Positions 36,046 to 47,100 of a DNA stretch of 64,000 nt are shown here, one piece after another. A model generated the notes under the pieces. It searched no databases and had not been told where the DNA came from. It saw only the letters and a list, made by a program, of their open reading frames with translations. A program made the translations under genes and the position numbers. Numbering within the stretch: the first letter of the stretch is position 1; each line of letters begins with the position of its first letter. The DNA comes from Lumnitzera littorea. Taxonomy: Eukaryota; Streptophyta; Magnoliopsida; Myrtales; Combretaceae. Where the stretch lies: positions 74,150,189-74,214,188 of the forward strand of contig JAMXBB010000011.1 of the NCBI GenBank assembly GCA_024138015.1, written 5' to 3'.

Positions 36046-36067
36046 CGGGGGGTGGGGGAGGGGTAAG
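36046..36067 (+). promoter_or_regulatory. Element A polypurine tract (G-rich)
   Basis: An almost pure guanine stretch, CGGGGGGTGGGGGAGGGG then TAAG, directly before the 3' LTR start TGTTGATACT. The position is that of the plus-strand primer. Its G-runs could also form a G-quadruplex. Confidence 0.75.
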
Positions 36068-37072
36068 TGTTGATACTTAATTATCACCCGGCCTGAGGCT
36101 TATTTCTAAATGTCCATTGGAACTTGAAGGAATGAACTCTCCACTTTCTCCAAGTATTCTAACCTGCTCGAATATCTTTTCCATCTCTAAGCCTTGTAGA
36201 GATCCATTTTCCAAGCACTTAATCCTAGGACCCGTAGAGATCTATCTTCCAAGCACTTGATCCTAAGACTTGAGTGACTATCCTTGCGAACACCATCCCT
36301 GAGGTTCACCCTATATTCGAAGACTTCGCCAACGGTCCAACCTAACTCAGGATGCAACGAATCACTATACCATCCAATCCGAGCATAAGGGGCAAGGGTG
36401 CTCCTTACCCCGCAAGCTCTTTCCAGGACTCAGCTTGCTGCTTGTAACGTGTTTACATCGCTTCTCTCTTACCTCCTTACCTCTTTTTGCCCCTAGCGCC
36501 GACATCCTACTCCAGCTCATTAATTACAACATGACATCCACGGTATAGCCAGTACACCTAACATATCCTAAAGGTATCAGACCTACATATCACAAACGTA
36601 GCTGCTAGTGTGATAGTAGCCAATCGACTTTGAGAGTCACCCTATCAGCATCGTAACGTATATCCCTTACCTACTATCAAGTACAAACGAGTCCTAAGTC
36701 GATACGTGTCCAAATAGTTATACCTCCTTACACTATAAATAAAGTAAAAGGCTAACAGGTAAAATGATCCATTATTCTTTTAGTTTAGGAACACTCATAC
36801 ACACAATACTCCCTTTCAATACTCATAGCACACTTGCACTCGAGTACCATCCTTAAGGATTGGTAATGTTCGACTTTCCCCCTATTTCTACTCCCTTGTC
36901 CTTCTTGCTAGATTGAGTATTGAAGGAATCTTATAGACTTATCCACATGGGGATTTTTTGTAGATGACGAGCAATGAGAAGCTTGCCTAGATTAAAGCCT
37001 ATTTGAACCTCTCCTAAGGAGTAGGAGCCTAATCCATATCATCTCTTTTAGTTGATTTGACCATAATCAATA
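36068..37072 (+). repeat. Element A 3' LTR
   Basis: It starts TGTTGATACTTAATT after the polypurine tract. It aligns with the two pieces of the 5' LTR (15004-15262, 21724 to about 22425) and is not interrupted at the B target. It contains a direct repeat of about 50 bases (GTAGAGATC.AT.TTCCAAGCACTT, 36205-36260) absent from the 5' copy. The TATA box is at 36734-36741. The exact right end (about 37069-37072) rests on fading similarity and the candidate CATTA duplication. Confidence 0.8.
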
Positions 37073-37077
37073 CATTA
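37073..37077. repeat. Candidate target-site duplication of element A (right)
   Basis: CATTA, as at 14999-15003. AT-rich sequence makes a chance match possible, so it is only supportive. Confidence 0.5.
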
Positions 37078-37129
37078 TTTTTAAAACTTAAACAATATTA
37101 ATTGTATTAGATGATAAATGTTCGATAAG

Positions 37130-37500
37130 AGATAATAACAAATTGTTTTCAACACTGCAAAATTCGTTTAAGAATGAAGTAGCCTCAAGGAACTTAAATG
37201 AATTAACTTCTGAAGAAGGCAGTTATGAGCTTGAGAAAATGATTAATGATCTCGACTATTACACTAAAACGGATATCAATCTCCTGTTAGATTATTTGAG
37301 TAAAAATGATTAATGTTTAGATATCCAAAGCTTAGAAGAAATTATAGCTAATGTCATTGAAAATCCTGTTAAAGATAAAGTTGAGGATGATTTCATACCT
37401 TTGGAACCAATCATGCTAAAGGAAGCACTAATAGCAGTAATAACTCTTTATAATTTTTACTTACGATTCAAAGAGCACGACATTGAAACTTTTTAATATA
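37130..37500 (+). pseudogene. Pogo/tigger-type transposase, C-terminal remnant
   Basis: The translation begins ITNCFQHCKIR and, after a +1/-1 frameshift near 37170, continues FKNEVASRNLNELTSEEG. It then runs to LLLDYLSKND, a stop, and LEEIIANVIENPVKDKVEDD, followed by IPLEPIMLKEALIAVITLYN. In plant pogo-like DDE transposases a 'NCFRHC' helix is followed by an acidic region and a final 'KEAL.A..TL..FL.Q' helix, the same layout. The DDE catalytic domain and the N-terminal DNA-binding domain are missing. It lies next to the right end of the pogo-like element and in the orientation expected from it. Confidence 0.6.
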
Positions 37501-37676
37501 ATAAGAAGAGTTAGAGATAAAACCCAACTAAATTTATATTTTAAGAAAAAAAATAAAAAATAATAAATTCATATTTTATTAAATTGTTCTAATTATGTTT
37601 ATAATTTAGAAATTTATTAATTTATGATATTGATAGGATTGTAGATTTATATAAGGATTTTTCCACATATTATTAT

Positions 37677-37700
37677 TTTATTAATTTATTGAAATCACTA
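37677..37700 (-). repeat. Candidate right terminal repeat of pogo-like element
   Basis: TATTAATTTATTGAAATCAC..TA resembles the complement of 14748-14771 at about two-thirds of positions. Low complexity of AT-rich DNA keeps confidence low. Confidence 0.35.
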
Positions 37701-38345
37701 ATTTTGTAAATTGACTCGAGTTAAAACAAAAAAAAATATTATTAATTTATAAAAATTTAATTGTATATTAAACGAAGCAAAGAAAATAAAGTAGCAATCA
37801 AATGAACGTAATATAATAATAGTTTTCTAATGGAATTGAATTCAAATTTTTTGAATCATTGGAGAGGGGAAAAAAAAAATACAAAAAGAACTAACAATGT
37901 GTGGATGAAGTAATATTAGCGCTATAAGTGACGATATTCTAACATGAATGTTTGAAGAATTGGAAGCAATAATTTGGTTTCCTACTTCTCCACGTGGGCC
38001 GGCCAGGTCTCCTTCCTTTTCCCTATGGCCCATCCACTGAAGTTTTCACCTTCAAAGGTCAGCGTAATGGCCTTGCATAAACAAGCTTCACTTTTCTCAA
38101 GCCTTCAATTCTTTCCTTCTTCCTTTATTATATTACCACTTCAAACATCAACCTCACACCTCACTCATGTCTTCTCTCTGATGACGCTAACTATGTCCCA
38201 ATTCCCTCATCTCAAAACAAACACGCCCAATGAAGCCCTAAAATCACCATATCAGCTAAAACCTTAAAATCTTCCGGCATAACAAACAACGAAAGCAAAA
38301 ATCCGTAATCAAAAACATCCCTCCCCCCACCCAAACATAATAAAA
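37701..38345. promoter_or_regulatory. Upstream region of the DUF716 gene
   Basis: A CACGTG G-box lies at 37991-37996, followed by GGGCCGGCC. A GGCCCA (site II type) element is at 38027-38032, in a locally GC-richer patch. These are common plant promoter elements. A CT-rich leader (38100-38200) and a C-rich stretch just before the start codon resemble a 5' UTR. No unambiguous TATA box is visible. The frames here (37842-38033 -, 37974-38267 +, 38212-38394 -) are not recognised. Confidence 0.45.
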
Positions 38346-39293
38346 ATGTCATCTTTCTTATACCATCTCTTTTCGTCAGCAGCACTGATCTCACTAGGTC
38401 TCTACCATCTGATCTCCACTACAAAATCCTACTTCAAATCCCCAAACTACGCTGCAAAACCCTTTCACTTCTTCCAATCCACACACCCACATCTCAAAAA
38501 CCTCCCTTTATATCTCACCATTCTCTGTCTCTTCGTCTCCTTCCTCCATCAAACCCTAATCTCTGCCATCCCTGATCCCCTTCTCAAGGGTTCGTCCCCC
38601 GTCCACCTCTTCTCTTCCCTCCAATCCTCCGCAATACTCTTCCTCTTCTTCCTCCTCTCTTTATCGCTCCTTATCCCCGGTTCAGTCCTCCCTCTCCCCA
38701 ACGATATCGTCTTCGCCTCCGCCTCAGCTGCCTTCTTCCTTCAGTCTTTTACATCCTCCACCTCCGCCTCCGTCCAGTTATCCGATCTCCAAGCACAATG
38801 TGACTTGATTTCATCAAAAATCTCAGCTTTATCATCGCTTTTGTCACTGGCCCTAGCTTTTAGCCCTAGGGTTTTTATTGCCGATGCTGGTCTTTCTGCA
38901 TCGGTGATTCTGCAAGGGCTTTGGGCTTTGCAAACGGGTTTGAGCCTCTATGTTGAGGCTTTTATCCCTGAAGGGTGTCATAGGTTGTTAGATGTTGCAG
39001 ACGGGGTTGAAGGGTCGACGAAATGCGATCTTGAGGGATCAAGGTTACGTGCTGTGGCGATATTGGATTTGGTGTTCATTGTGCATGTGATGTTTGCCAT
39101 GGTGATTGTTATGATTGTATATGGTGTTGTGGCGAAGGGTGCTGGTGTTGGTGGCAATGGTGGTGGTGGTGGCGGGGTTCGGAAATTGGGATCTTATGAG
39201 GCATTGCCTACTGGTGGAGATGGTAATGGGAATGGTGGTAGTATTAACAGTAGTCATATTCAAATGAAGGCATTGACCGGAACACAAGCTTGA
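38346..39293 (+). CDS. DUF716 (TMEM45-like) multi-pass membrane protein
   Basis: This is an uninterrupted single-exon gene of 315 codons. The N-terminus FLYHLFSSAALISLGLYHLI is the characteristic first membrane segment of plant DUF716 proteins. About seven hydrophobic helices follow (residues roughly 5-25, 52-72, 93-114, 119-140, 158-180, 183-203 and 238-264). Conserved features include LPLYLTILCLFVSFLHQTLI, the DLQAQCDLISSKISALSSLL stretch, and a GLWALQTGLSLYVEAFIPEG segment with GCHRLLD. The glycine-rich, probably cytosolic tail (about residues 268-315) is less conserved. Length fits the family (about 270-330). Some plant members are labelled 'plant viral-response family protein', but the molecular function is not established. 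Upstream G-box and GGCCCA motifs support expression. It stands alone, with transposons to the left and SNM1 convergent to the right. No UTR ends can be fixed. Confidence 0.93.
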   Translation: MSSFLYHLFSSAALISLGLYHLISTTKSYFKSPNYAAKPFHFFQSTHPHLKNLPLYLTILCLFVSFLHQTLISAIPDPLLKGSSPVHLFSSLQSSAILFLFFLLSLSLLIPGSVLPLPNDIVFASASAAFFLQSFTSSTSASVQLSDLQAQCDLISSKISALSSLLSLALAFSPRVFIADAGLSASVILQGLWALQTGLSLYVEAFIPEGCHRLLDVADGVEGSTKCDLEGSRLRAVAILDLVFIVHVMFAMVIVMIVYGVVAKGAGVGGNGGGGGGVRKLGSYEALPTGGDGNGNGGSINSSHIQMKALTGTQA

Positions 39294-42200
39294 TAGATAT
39301 ATAAATATAGGCCCAACACTATGTCTTTTTGTTTATTTAGTTTGGTTGTCATAACTAATTGTAACATGGGTTGTATGGATCATGATTTGGATGAATTTAA
39401 AGATGTGATGATGGGTCAGTTCTGAACCATGTGCCATTAAGTGAGAGTTTTGGGATCCTCAGAAAGATGGGGTTTTGTATACAAACTTTTCCTTGGAAGT
39501 GGGTGGGTGTAGTTTTCAAGTTGTCATTTCTTTTTCCTTAAATCTAAAACAATTTATTCCTGTACTTTGATCTGTTATTTTTAGTTCGATATTCGTGTTG
39601 GTCACTCAATATGGTTGGGTTCTTCTTCTAGTGAATTGATGAGCCTAAATCATTAAGACTATGCAATTCCATCTTCAACTAATGTTGATAGGAGAAAATA
39701 GCTTACAAGCCCCATGTTGTTACACATGTCAATATAATGAAAGAAACAGAATGTATATAGTAGATCTAAATTTCTCTCATTCCGCCATATGAGAGACTGT
39801 CAGTGCATCTAAAACCATGGTTTCCCTTTGGATATTTGAACTTAGTATTACGGCCTTGCTGAATTACGAAAGAACTTAGAATCATGGCAGGCACATGAAA
39901 GATTGATGAATAAGGAGCTGCAGAAGCTGAGTTTCTCTTCCTTCTTTTCTTTCTTTACTTTTTTTTTTTTGGGAAAAATTTTGACATGGGTTTACATGCT
40001 TCTTTTTGTTGCTTTGGAGAGGTGCTGTACATGTTAAGAGTAATTGCTTTCTAGCTATCTCCTTTCAGAGAACAACAGGGCTTGTAATTCACATTAACCA
40101 ATAAAATCTATAGTGGGCGGTGCAATTTGGTGCTCTATGCTCATGAACTGTATACAAAGTGTGCTAATTAGTGGAGAAATTATATTGATCATCATCTCTG
40201 GTATATATTTGCACCACACCACCAAACTTTTGTATGTTGGAACATGTTGCTCAAGCTCATTATAATCAGTGGATAACCGATTATGGAATCTCAAATAACA
40301 AAAGCAATTAGATCATGTGGATTAGTTAATGAATATCTAGGCTTAGAAGAAGCATTATTCAGTTTCTTCTCATGGATTGCAGCTTTCTCTGACTGAAAAG
40401 GCATTGTTAAATTAGTTGGATTCTACATTTTGAACTGATTGATGGTGGGAAGTTTCCAGCTTTGGTAGGACATGGGGTTTCAATCTTGCTGGAGCATTTG
40501 ATAAAATAAGCATTTGTTTTATTCTGTTTCAAGATGGCCACTGGAAGGAGGAGTTAGCATTTAGATATTTGCTGTTATTTCGTTCGTCTTAAAGTTGGCA
40601 GGGGCAAATAATTTATAATTTAGATATTTCACTTTACTGTTATTTTGTATTGGGAGTTGGTATGGTAAATGCGGTACTGAACAAAAGGGATAATGAGTGC
40701 TTCTTTGTTCCTCGAAAGAGTATTTATTTGTGGCTGGACTATTAGAGATCATTCTGATTGATGGTCTGTTGGCACTGGTTGTTGCTTTCTTTTGATAGTT
40801 CACAGCAAATTTCATTCTCAGAATTAAGCAATTGGATCAAAGGGTATTGTTCAATCTTTTGCCCCTGTCCCCAGTTTGTGGGTTACTATTTGTTTATTAA
40901 TCAAGCTTCGTCGGATAAGTCTATACTATGAAAAATCGAGGGACAAATATGACCGACTGTTTTGTCTAGACTTACTGTTGGTTAGTTCAAATTTTTCTTC
41001 TCGAAAATCTGAATGCATAAGTATTTATTAGTGAAAAATAAATCTGAAGGAAGAGGAGGATGGGACAGGAGAGATGTGACCTTTACAATTACCCAAAAAA
41101 AGGAGATGTCACCTTTACACGTTGATGCTCTGTCCATTTAAGTGCTGAAGTTAGTGAAAAATATGGAGTACGTAATTCATGCTGAATGTACTTGTAAGAA
41201 ATAGATTGTTATATGCCTTAGTATTCCGATTTGAAAGTCTGAGGTTTCAGATTCTCTTATGTGATGACAACTTAGATGGACTCTTGGCCATGTTAATTCT
41301 AGCTGAGAAGTTGGCCTTGGGTCTTTAGAGAAAGCTCTTTTGCCCTGCGGTTCTGTTAAAGTTGGGATGATCTGCAACTCTAATGTCGAGACTAATTTAG
41401 CGGGCTGTTGTGTATCTGTCATGTACTTGTGATTATCTTTTACACATTCTGCTCCATCACATCCTCTTTTGCAGGAGTATCTCGTTATGAGTTTCCACAA
41501 CCCTACCCTACAGCCCACCTTTCTGGTTCTGTAATCTTATGATGTGGTAAAGAAAAGTCTTCCATACTGCCTTCTAATTTTGAGTTCTTGTACTTATCTG
41601 CTCAATGTTATAGTGGGAAGTTCAGCTCTCTTTGCTTATATCACCTGTTTCTTCTTGTGAGGACTCAGTGATGTTATGGCACTGATGCTGATGTTCAAGT
41701 CTTTACTAAACAAATTCCTAGAGGTTACACTCCAGGTCATGCTTTCTGATCTTGTTATCGTATTGATAGGTATAGACAAGATGATCATCTTGGCAAAAGC
41801 ATCATTGGCTTATGCATGATGGCAATTTTGTCAAGCTTGGGTTCCAAGTAGCGGTATTGTGCATTATCTGCCATGTACTTGCTTGTATCGGAGTTTTGAA
41901 TGCAATTTTGGTTGCTTCATATAATTTTTGTTGGTATTGGTTGTTTCATTGTGGAATCAGCCAGAGTTGCCACCTTTGAAAGGTGTGAGGTGAAGGCTTG
42001 TGATTGTGTAAATTTTGGCATTCATTGTAAATACTTCAAAGAGCAGTTGCACAGCAACTTCACAAGATATGGCTCATCGATATTGTCAAGGGAAGGGAAT
42101 ATTTTGTTTCATTTGTCCAAAACAGACACGGAAGTTTCTCCTTCTTTTGGCAGGAAGTTTAACAGTAGAAACAACTGAACGGGGACATCTTTTGGCTTGA

Positions 42201-43513
42201 CTATGTTGCTACTTATTTATATAAATGGTAGGAGTTGCTTTCTGGTTTCACAGCATTGCTGCCCCTTCCATATTTTCTCCTTGTGCCAATATGTGAACCG
42301 GAGAGCAAGATTTCCTTGAACTCTCTCCCTGAAAGGCTTCTCCAGCCGTGGTTGGAGACACTTTTGAGTCTAAAATTCGGCAGTTAAGAAGCCTTGGGGA
42401 GAAGTTCAAGGATAGCTTGGTTCTTTCCCTTATGAATATGACCATGGCAATGCAATAGCAATAGCTGTTTGATTGACGAGGTTTGATAATCTTGGCCTAT
42501 CCTTGGCATTATTTGCACCCATGTTATTAATGGTTGATCATCACTTTTGCATCAACATGCGGAGACATTTATGAACCTATAGGTACGCACAAAAAGTATT
42601 ATGCTTTTGAAGGAAGTTCTCCGAAGTTCATCCTTGTGCTTACTATTACTTGGTTGGAAAAATAATGAAGTGCAGATAATTGGTTAGAAATAAAACTTTA
42701 GAACAAAATAGTTGGATATAACATCTTGTTTAAATGGGGGGCTGTGTCTCTAGTTTGCTATCTTACTGCTTGCTAAAACTGGCAACTTGATATTTGTGAT
42801 GGACTTATTGATAATGCTGCAACAGCGTTTAAGGAGCTATGGAATCGGGATGAATATTGCATGGAGTTTCAAAAAACAGAACAGATTGTAGGTAGACTTT
42901 AATATGGTTTCGGGGATCATAATTGTAATCCTCTATATTATTGTTAGAATCTTAAAACCGTGACTAAAAAGATCGTAAATAGCAATAGTTTTTAGGCCAT
43001 GTATATATATATCATTTTTCAAAAATTGTGGGAACGTAAAAAATTAAAGTCTATACCGATTATTTGATGCAATTTGCCCTTATATAATTAATAAATCCAT
43101 TTCATGAGAGCGAAGCCTTTGAGTTTTGTTTGCTCTCAAGGGTTTTTATCCATATAAGCTTAGTCATTTTCTTTATGCATACCTTTAATGCCTAAGCATT
43201 GTCTTTCTTTTCTTTATTATTTTTGGAATATACTCTCTCTTTAATCCTGTAAATATGAATCATTGGCGGGTGATTAGAAAAGCTACTCCATCTGTCCTTT
43301 GCCCAAATATATTTTCTGTCATTTGCAACAGTCCGCTCTAATAATATCGGAGAGGTTGGAGTATCTGCGTGAGAAACATACGCCAGTCTCAATCAGCTTG
43401 CTTGCTGAAGAAGCAACAGTCTGCCAACATGGCGGTCTACAAAAGCCATCAGTATCTACTTGCATCGTTATGTGAATGGAGTAGTTTGAATCTTTGTTTC
43501 ATGCAGAAAAGCA
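39294..43513. other. Spacer between the two convergent genes
   Basis: This is about 4 kb of moderately complex sequence, less AT-rich than transposon spacers. Frames such as 41177-41518 (-), 41900-42178 (+) and 42248-42445 (-) are short, lack known domains and have no plausible splice partners that I could find. It may hold the 3' UTR of the DUF716 gene, a non-coding RNA or an old gene remnant. I cannot support any of these. Confidence 0.45.
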
Positions 43514-43577
43514 AAAGTAAATTACAGTAAATTTTTTTTTTTTTTTTTTTTTTTTATCGACTAGAAAGTAAATTACA
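43514..43577. mobile_element. Poly(T) tract flanked by a 13-bp direct repeat (retroposon-tail insertion?)
   Basis: AAAGTAAATTACA occurs at 43514-43526 and again at 43565-43577. Between them lie GTAAA, 24 consecutive T and ATCGACTAG. A 13-bp duplication around a homopolymer A/T run is what target-primed insertion of a 5'-truncated LINE/SINE or processed RNA tail leaves. On the minus strand the tract is poly(A). Confidence 0.5.
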
Positions 43578-44131
43578 ATGATTGTTTCCATTTGGGATGG
43601 TACAATCAAATTATAGGACCACAAAAACTAAAAGAGACCAGAGGTGAGAAAATCTTGTATCAATAAGCGGTAATAATATTTATTTCATTCGAGATGCACA
43701 CTGAATCTGTGGGAAAATAGACAATGTATTATTGTACAAGTTGTCAGACAGATTTTTTCAATAACTATTTGCAAAAATTTCAATTCCCTCTCAAGTAGGC
43801 ATGGATTTCTCCAGCAATATTTTGCAAATTCAAAATCATTAAATTCCCAAATTGTAAAACGACAAATCTTCCATGTTTCAGGTAGGAGAATACCACATCC
43901 ACTCCACCTGCATGTTTAAGTAAAATGCACTTAGTTACTTGGATTAACAATATAACGAGCATCAGCTTAAAGAATACTTCAAACTAAAGAGCAACAAATG
44001 ATCCAAGCTTAACTATAAAGACTTTTCATAATTAACCTGACTTAGCACATCAAATATACATATGAGACTAATGGCCGGAAGTGCTCCACCATTGAAGAAT
44101 ATAGACAATAATCTCCTGTAAATTTAGTGAT

Positions 44132-47100
44132 TTATCTGCTCTTCAGCCATTCCTTGAAGTGTGACTGCATCCTTTCTCGCTGAGAAGCATTCCAAGCATT
44201 CACAGTAGGAATAATCCTTTCTGGCTTTAGAAACTAAGATATTTATACAAAAACAGTTAGCAAACGGATCTTGAACTTATCCTTTTGTTGGGCCAAATTG
44301 ATTGATGCTCATTTTACACAAGCTATTGAGAATAATACCTTCACAAACTCCTGGAGCTCTTTGAAACTAGAGTGCTCGCTATACGGTACACCTATTTGAT
44401 GATAGGTAAAGTAGCATAAGCATTATGAAAAAGAGTTATAAGAAGTTATTATAAATGGTCAACCGAAAGATTGACTGGAGGAGGCAGGATTTGTGCTCTA
44501 ACATAGGCAAAACTGATTCAAACATCCAAAACAATTGAATGCAATGAAACTATAAAAATAGATATGCAAGTCCCAGTTTCAAGGTAAACATGGACCGTTA
44601 ATTTGCTTCTAGTGACCCTACTTTTTCACGGTACAAGAAATGATGGGTCATACCATAAATTGTTATGTTGCCTTTGGAGATGGGTTTAATTAGATCCAAA
44701 TGCTTGCCTACTTTCTCAGAGTAAGTCCAACCTACGGAAAGAAATCAAAAGAAGCCACCTTTGAGTGCAAGCAATAAGTCGACAAAAAAGCTCGTTTATA
44801 GACAAGATAGTCTCATTCTGTCTCAAAAAGGTGTATTAACTTCACCTGTAGGTCGAAACGCCAAAACTGCTCGATATGTATCCTTAAATGTTTCTAAATA
44901 TTTGTCGAGAGCCTAGAACAAAAAAAATGCTGATTAAGCTTAGAAGCAGGAACACAAAAATAGCACGGTTAGGTGAACTGGCTGGTTCAGGAACAAACCT
45001 CAAACCGCAGGCAGGATATTGGCAAAACATGAAGAAAGGAACTCTCTGCATTTGTGCAAATCCTTTCAGAAAGATGCGGCCAGTTGAAAGTCTGCAAAAT
45101 TCGTCTGCGGGAAGCACTTGCATATATCTTAACCTACACAAGAACACTAAAGCATAAATGATAATTATCTGGAGAATTCAGATATTCATTTCGCTTTTCA
45201 CTTTATTTTGTTTTGTATTTTTTTGGGCCAAGTGTGTTCATTTGTTTCAAATGTTCAGTTTTTAAAGCAGGGTGGGACAGCTTATTGGCATTAGGCTATC
45301 ACCTTACATGATGGTTCAACCTAGTAGGAATCTACATAATAGTCCCCGTCAATGAAACCAATTTCATAGAACTCACAACACTCCAGAATGAAAGATTAAG
45401 AGAGAGAATGCAAAGAGAAGAAAGAACTGTTTCAGTCAAAGAACTCGAATTACCACAGCTTAGAGCTCCGAACCCCACATGCAAGGCGTGAGTGAGAGGA
45501 GTTGACTGCCTCCTCCTTCTCTCTCTTCCTCTTATTTATAGCCCTTCCTTTATTTTTTTTCTTCTTCACTAATATATTCTGGAGTATTTTTATTTTATTC
45601 TACCTCTGTTCCAACTCTGCACTACTACTCCAATATTATTATATTTATTTATTCACAAGACACTACCTCTACTGGACTCCCTCCAAATCAGCTAAGTGTG
45701 CAACTTCAATACTTAGAAGTTTGAAGTTATCAAATAGTATATTCAATTAGATTTTTACTTATTAAATTTACTATTTCTATTTCTCTTATTGGTTAAGTAG
45801 AAGTATAAATAATAAGAGGTGAAGTAGTATACTTAACATGTAAAAGTTTGATTGAGTGTGACAAATAATAATAACCATAATTTTGTATCGGTAGTTTGCA
45901 GTTATAAACGCACTTCAACCGGGTTATGATCCATTGGTCCTTCATCAACTGTTAACTCTCCTTCTAAATAAATATTATAGGAACACTTATTTCCTTCCTG
46001 ACCTTGCTTACTTGTCTTGGCAATTATAACGACAGTCGTCAAAAAAGAGAAATCCCAGATCTCAATAAACACTATTTTCCTTTTGAGAAATTCTGATGAT
46101 ATCCTTATCCTCTTTCTTTTCTCTTTTTAGATACAACACCCACAATTCCATAAACTCCTCCTTAAAATTGATACAGACATAAGGATAACGGAAGCTTACA
46201 ATTTTAACTACTGTATACCCTGTGACAGCAGACAACATCTGGAATACATGCTTAAAATTAACCTTCTAACATATAACTATTAGATCTGAAGAAATATGAA
46301 AAATAACATCTGACAGCAACATCAGCACTAAGCTATTCATAACATATGCAGTGTCAGAATAGGCAAAAATCTTACAGGAACAGTCAAGACACTAAAAACA
46401 GAAAGCAACTTTCACACCAAAGACAGGAAAATAAAAGTTGACATACCTCCAATGCCTTCGAGATAGCAAGATATACGCATTCTTTACCGATGCTATATGC
46501 GCCAACAACAACCAGAGTCTTTTGCTGCTTTTTTAGATGATTTCTAGTGACTCTAACAACATAATCAAGCACATCTTCTTTTGGAGGAAACCTGAGAAAC
46601 AAAGAGTAGTTGAAAACTTATCAAAAGAAAAATCGTATACAGGATTGTATACAACATAAAAGGACAAATAATGGAAGTTTATACGAGAAAAAGATTCATT
46701 GAAAGATCAAAAGAAAATTTCCATACTTGTACTTTGGGTTGCAATAAGTAGTATCCAAATAAAGAACATTGATTTGGTGCTTTAAAAGAAGAGGGTAGGC
46801 TTGCATCGTTTTGGAAGCTCTGAAGTCTCCAGTGTGCAGAATACACCGTCCACCAGGAAGAAGAAAGTGAATCAAAGCTGCACCGGGGCAGTGATTGGCT
46901 TCAAGTAGAGTTACTCTTACTCCTTCAATGACATACTCCTCGTTTAATTCCAGAGGACGAATAAATCTGCATTCACAGTCAATTGCTTGTCACATCAAAA
47001 AACTTACAATATGAGGTGAAAAATAAGCAAAAGGAAAAATGAAAGAAATCAAGTACTCACAAAGGATCGACATAGAGACACATTCTAACGAGGCGTGCTG

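Larger units (their letters stand above)
15004..37072 (+). mobile_element. Element A: Tat-like Ty3/gypsy LTR retrotransposon (dead, with nested insertions)
   Basis: The 5' LTR is in two pieces (15004-15262 and 21724 to about 22425) because element B landed in it. The uninterrupted 3' LTR is at 36068 to about 37072. Between them lie gag remnants (22856-24006), element C, a protease and early reverse-transcriptase remnant (28057-29015) and a tandem-repeat field (about 29150-29530). Then follow an antisense extra ORF (31130-34565, interrupted) and a polypurine tract (36046-36067). Antisense extra ORFs and repeat-rich 3' regions are known in the Tat lineage of plant Ty3/gypsy elements, which is why I suggest that lineage. 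Most of the polymerase (palm of RT, RNase H, integrase) is missing. Confidence 0.75.
14748..37700. mobile_element. Pogo-like (Lemi1/Emigrant-type) DNA transposon, split by nested retrotransposons
   Basis: The left end (14748-14771, AGTAAAACCTCTACAAATTA) closely resembles the terminal repeat I recall for Arabidopsis Emigrant/Lemi1 pogo-like elements, and it is preceded by TA, the expected target. At the right side, 37130-37500 reads as the C-terminus of a pogo/tigger-type transposase. At 37677-37700 TATTAATTTAT..CACTA resembles the complementary terminal repeat, with several mismatches. Between 15004 and about 37072 sits LTR retrotransposon A. Removing A leaves only about 0.9 kb, so the DNA transposon had lost most of its transposase before A landed. 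The left end is the firmest part; the right terminal repeat is the weakest. Confidence 0.5.

Noticed and set aside
41177..42178. Frames of 113 and 92 codons between the two genes
   Set aside because: No domain or codon pattern supports them and I could not build a spliced gene around them.
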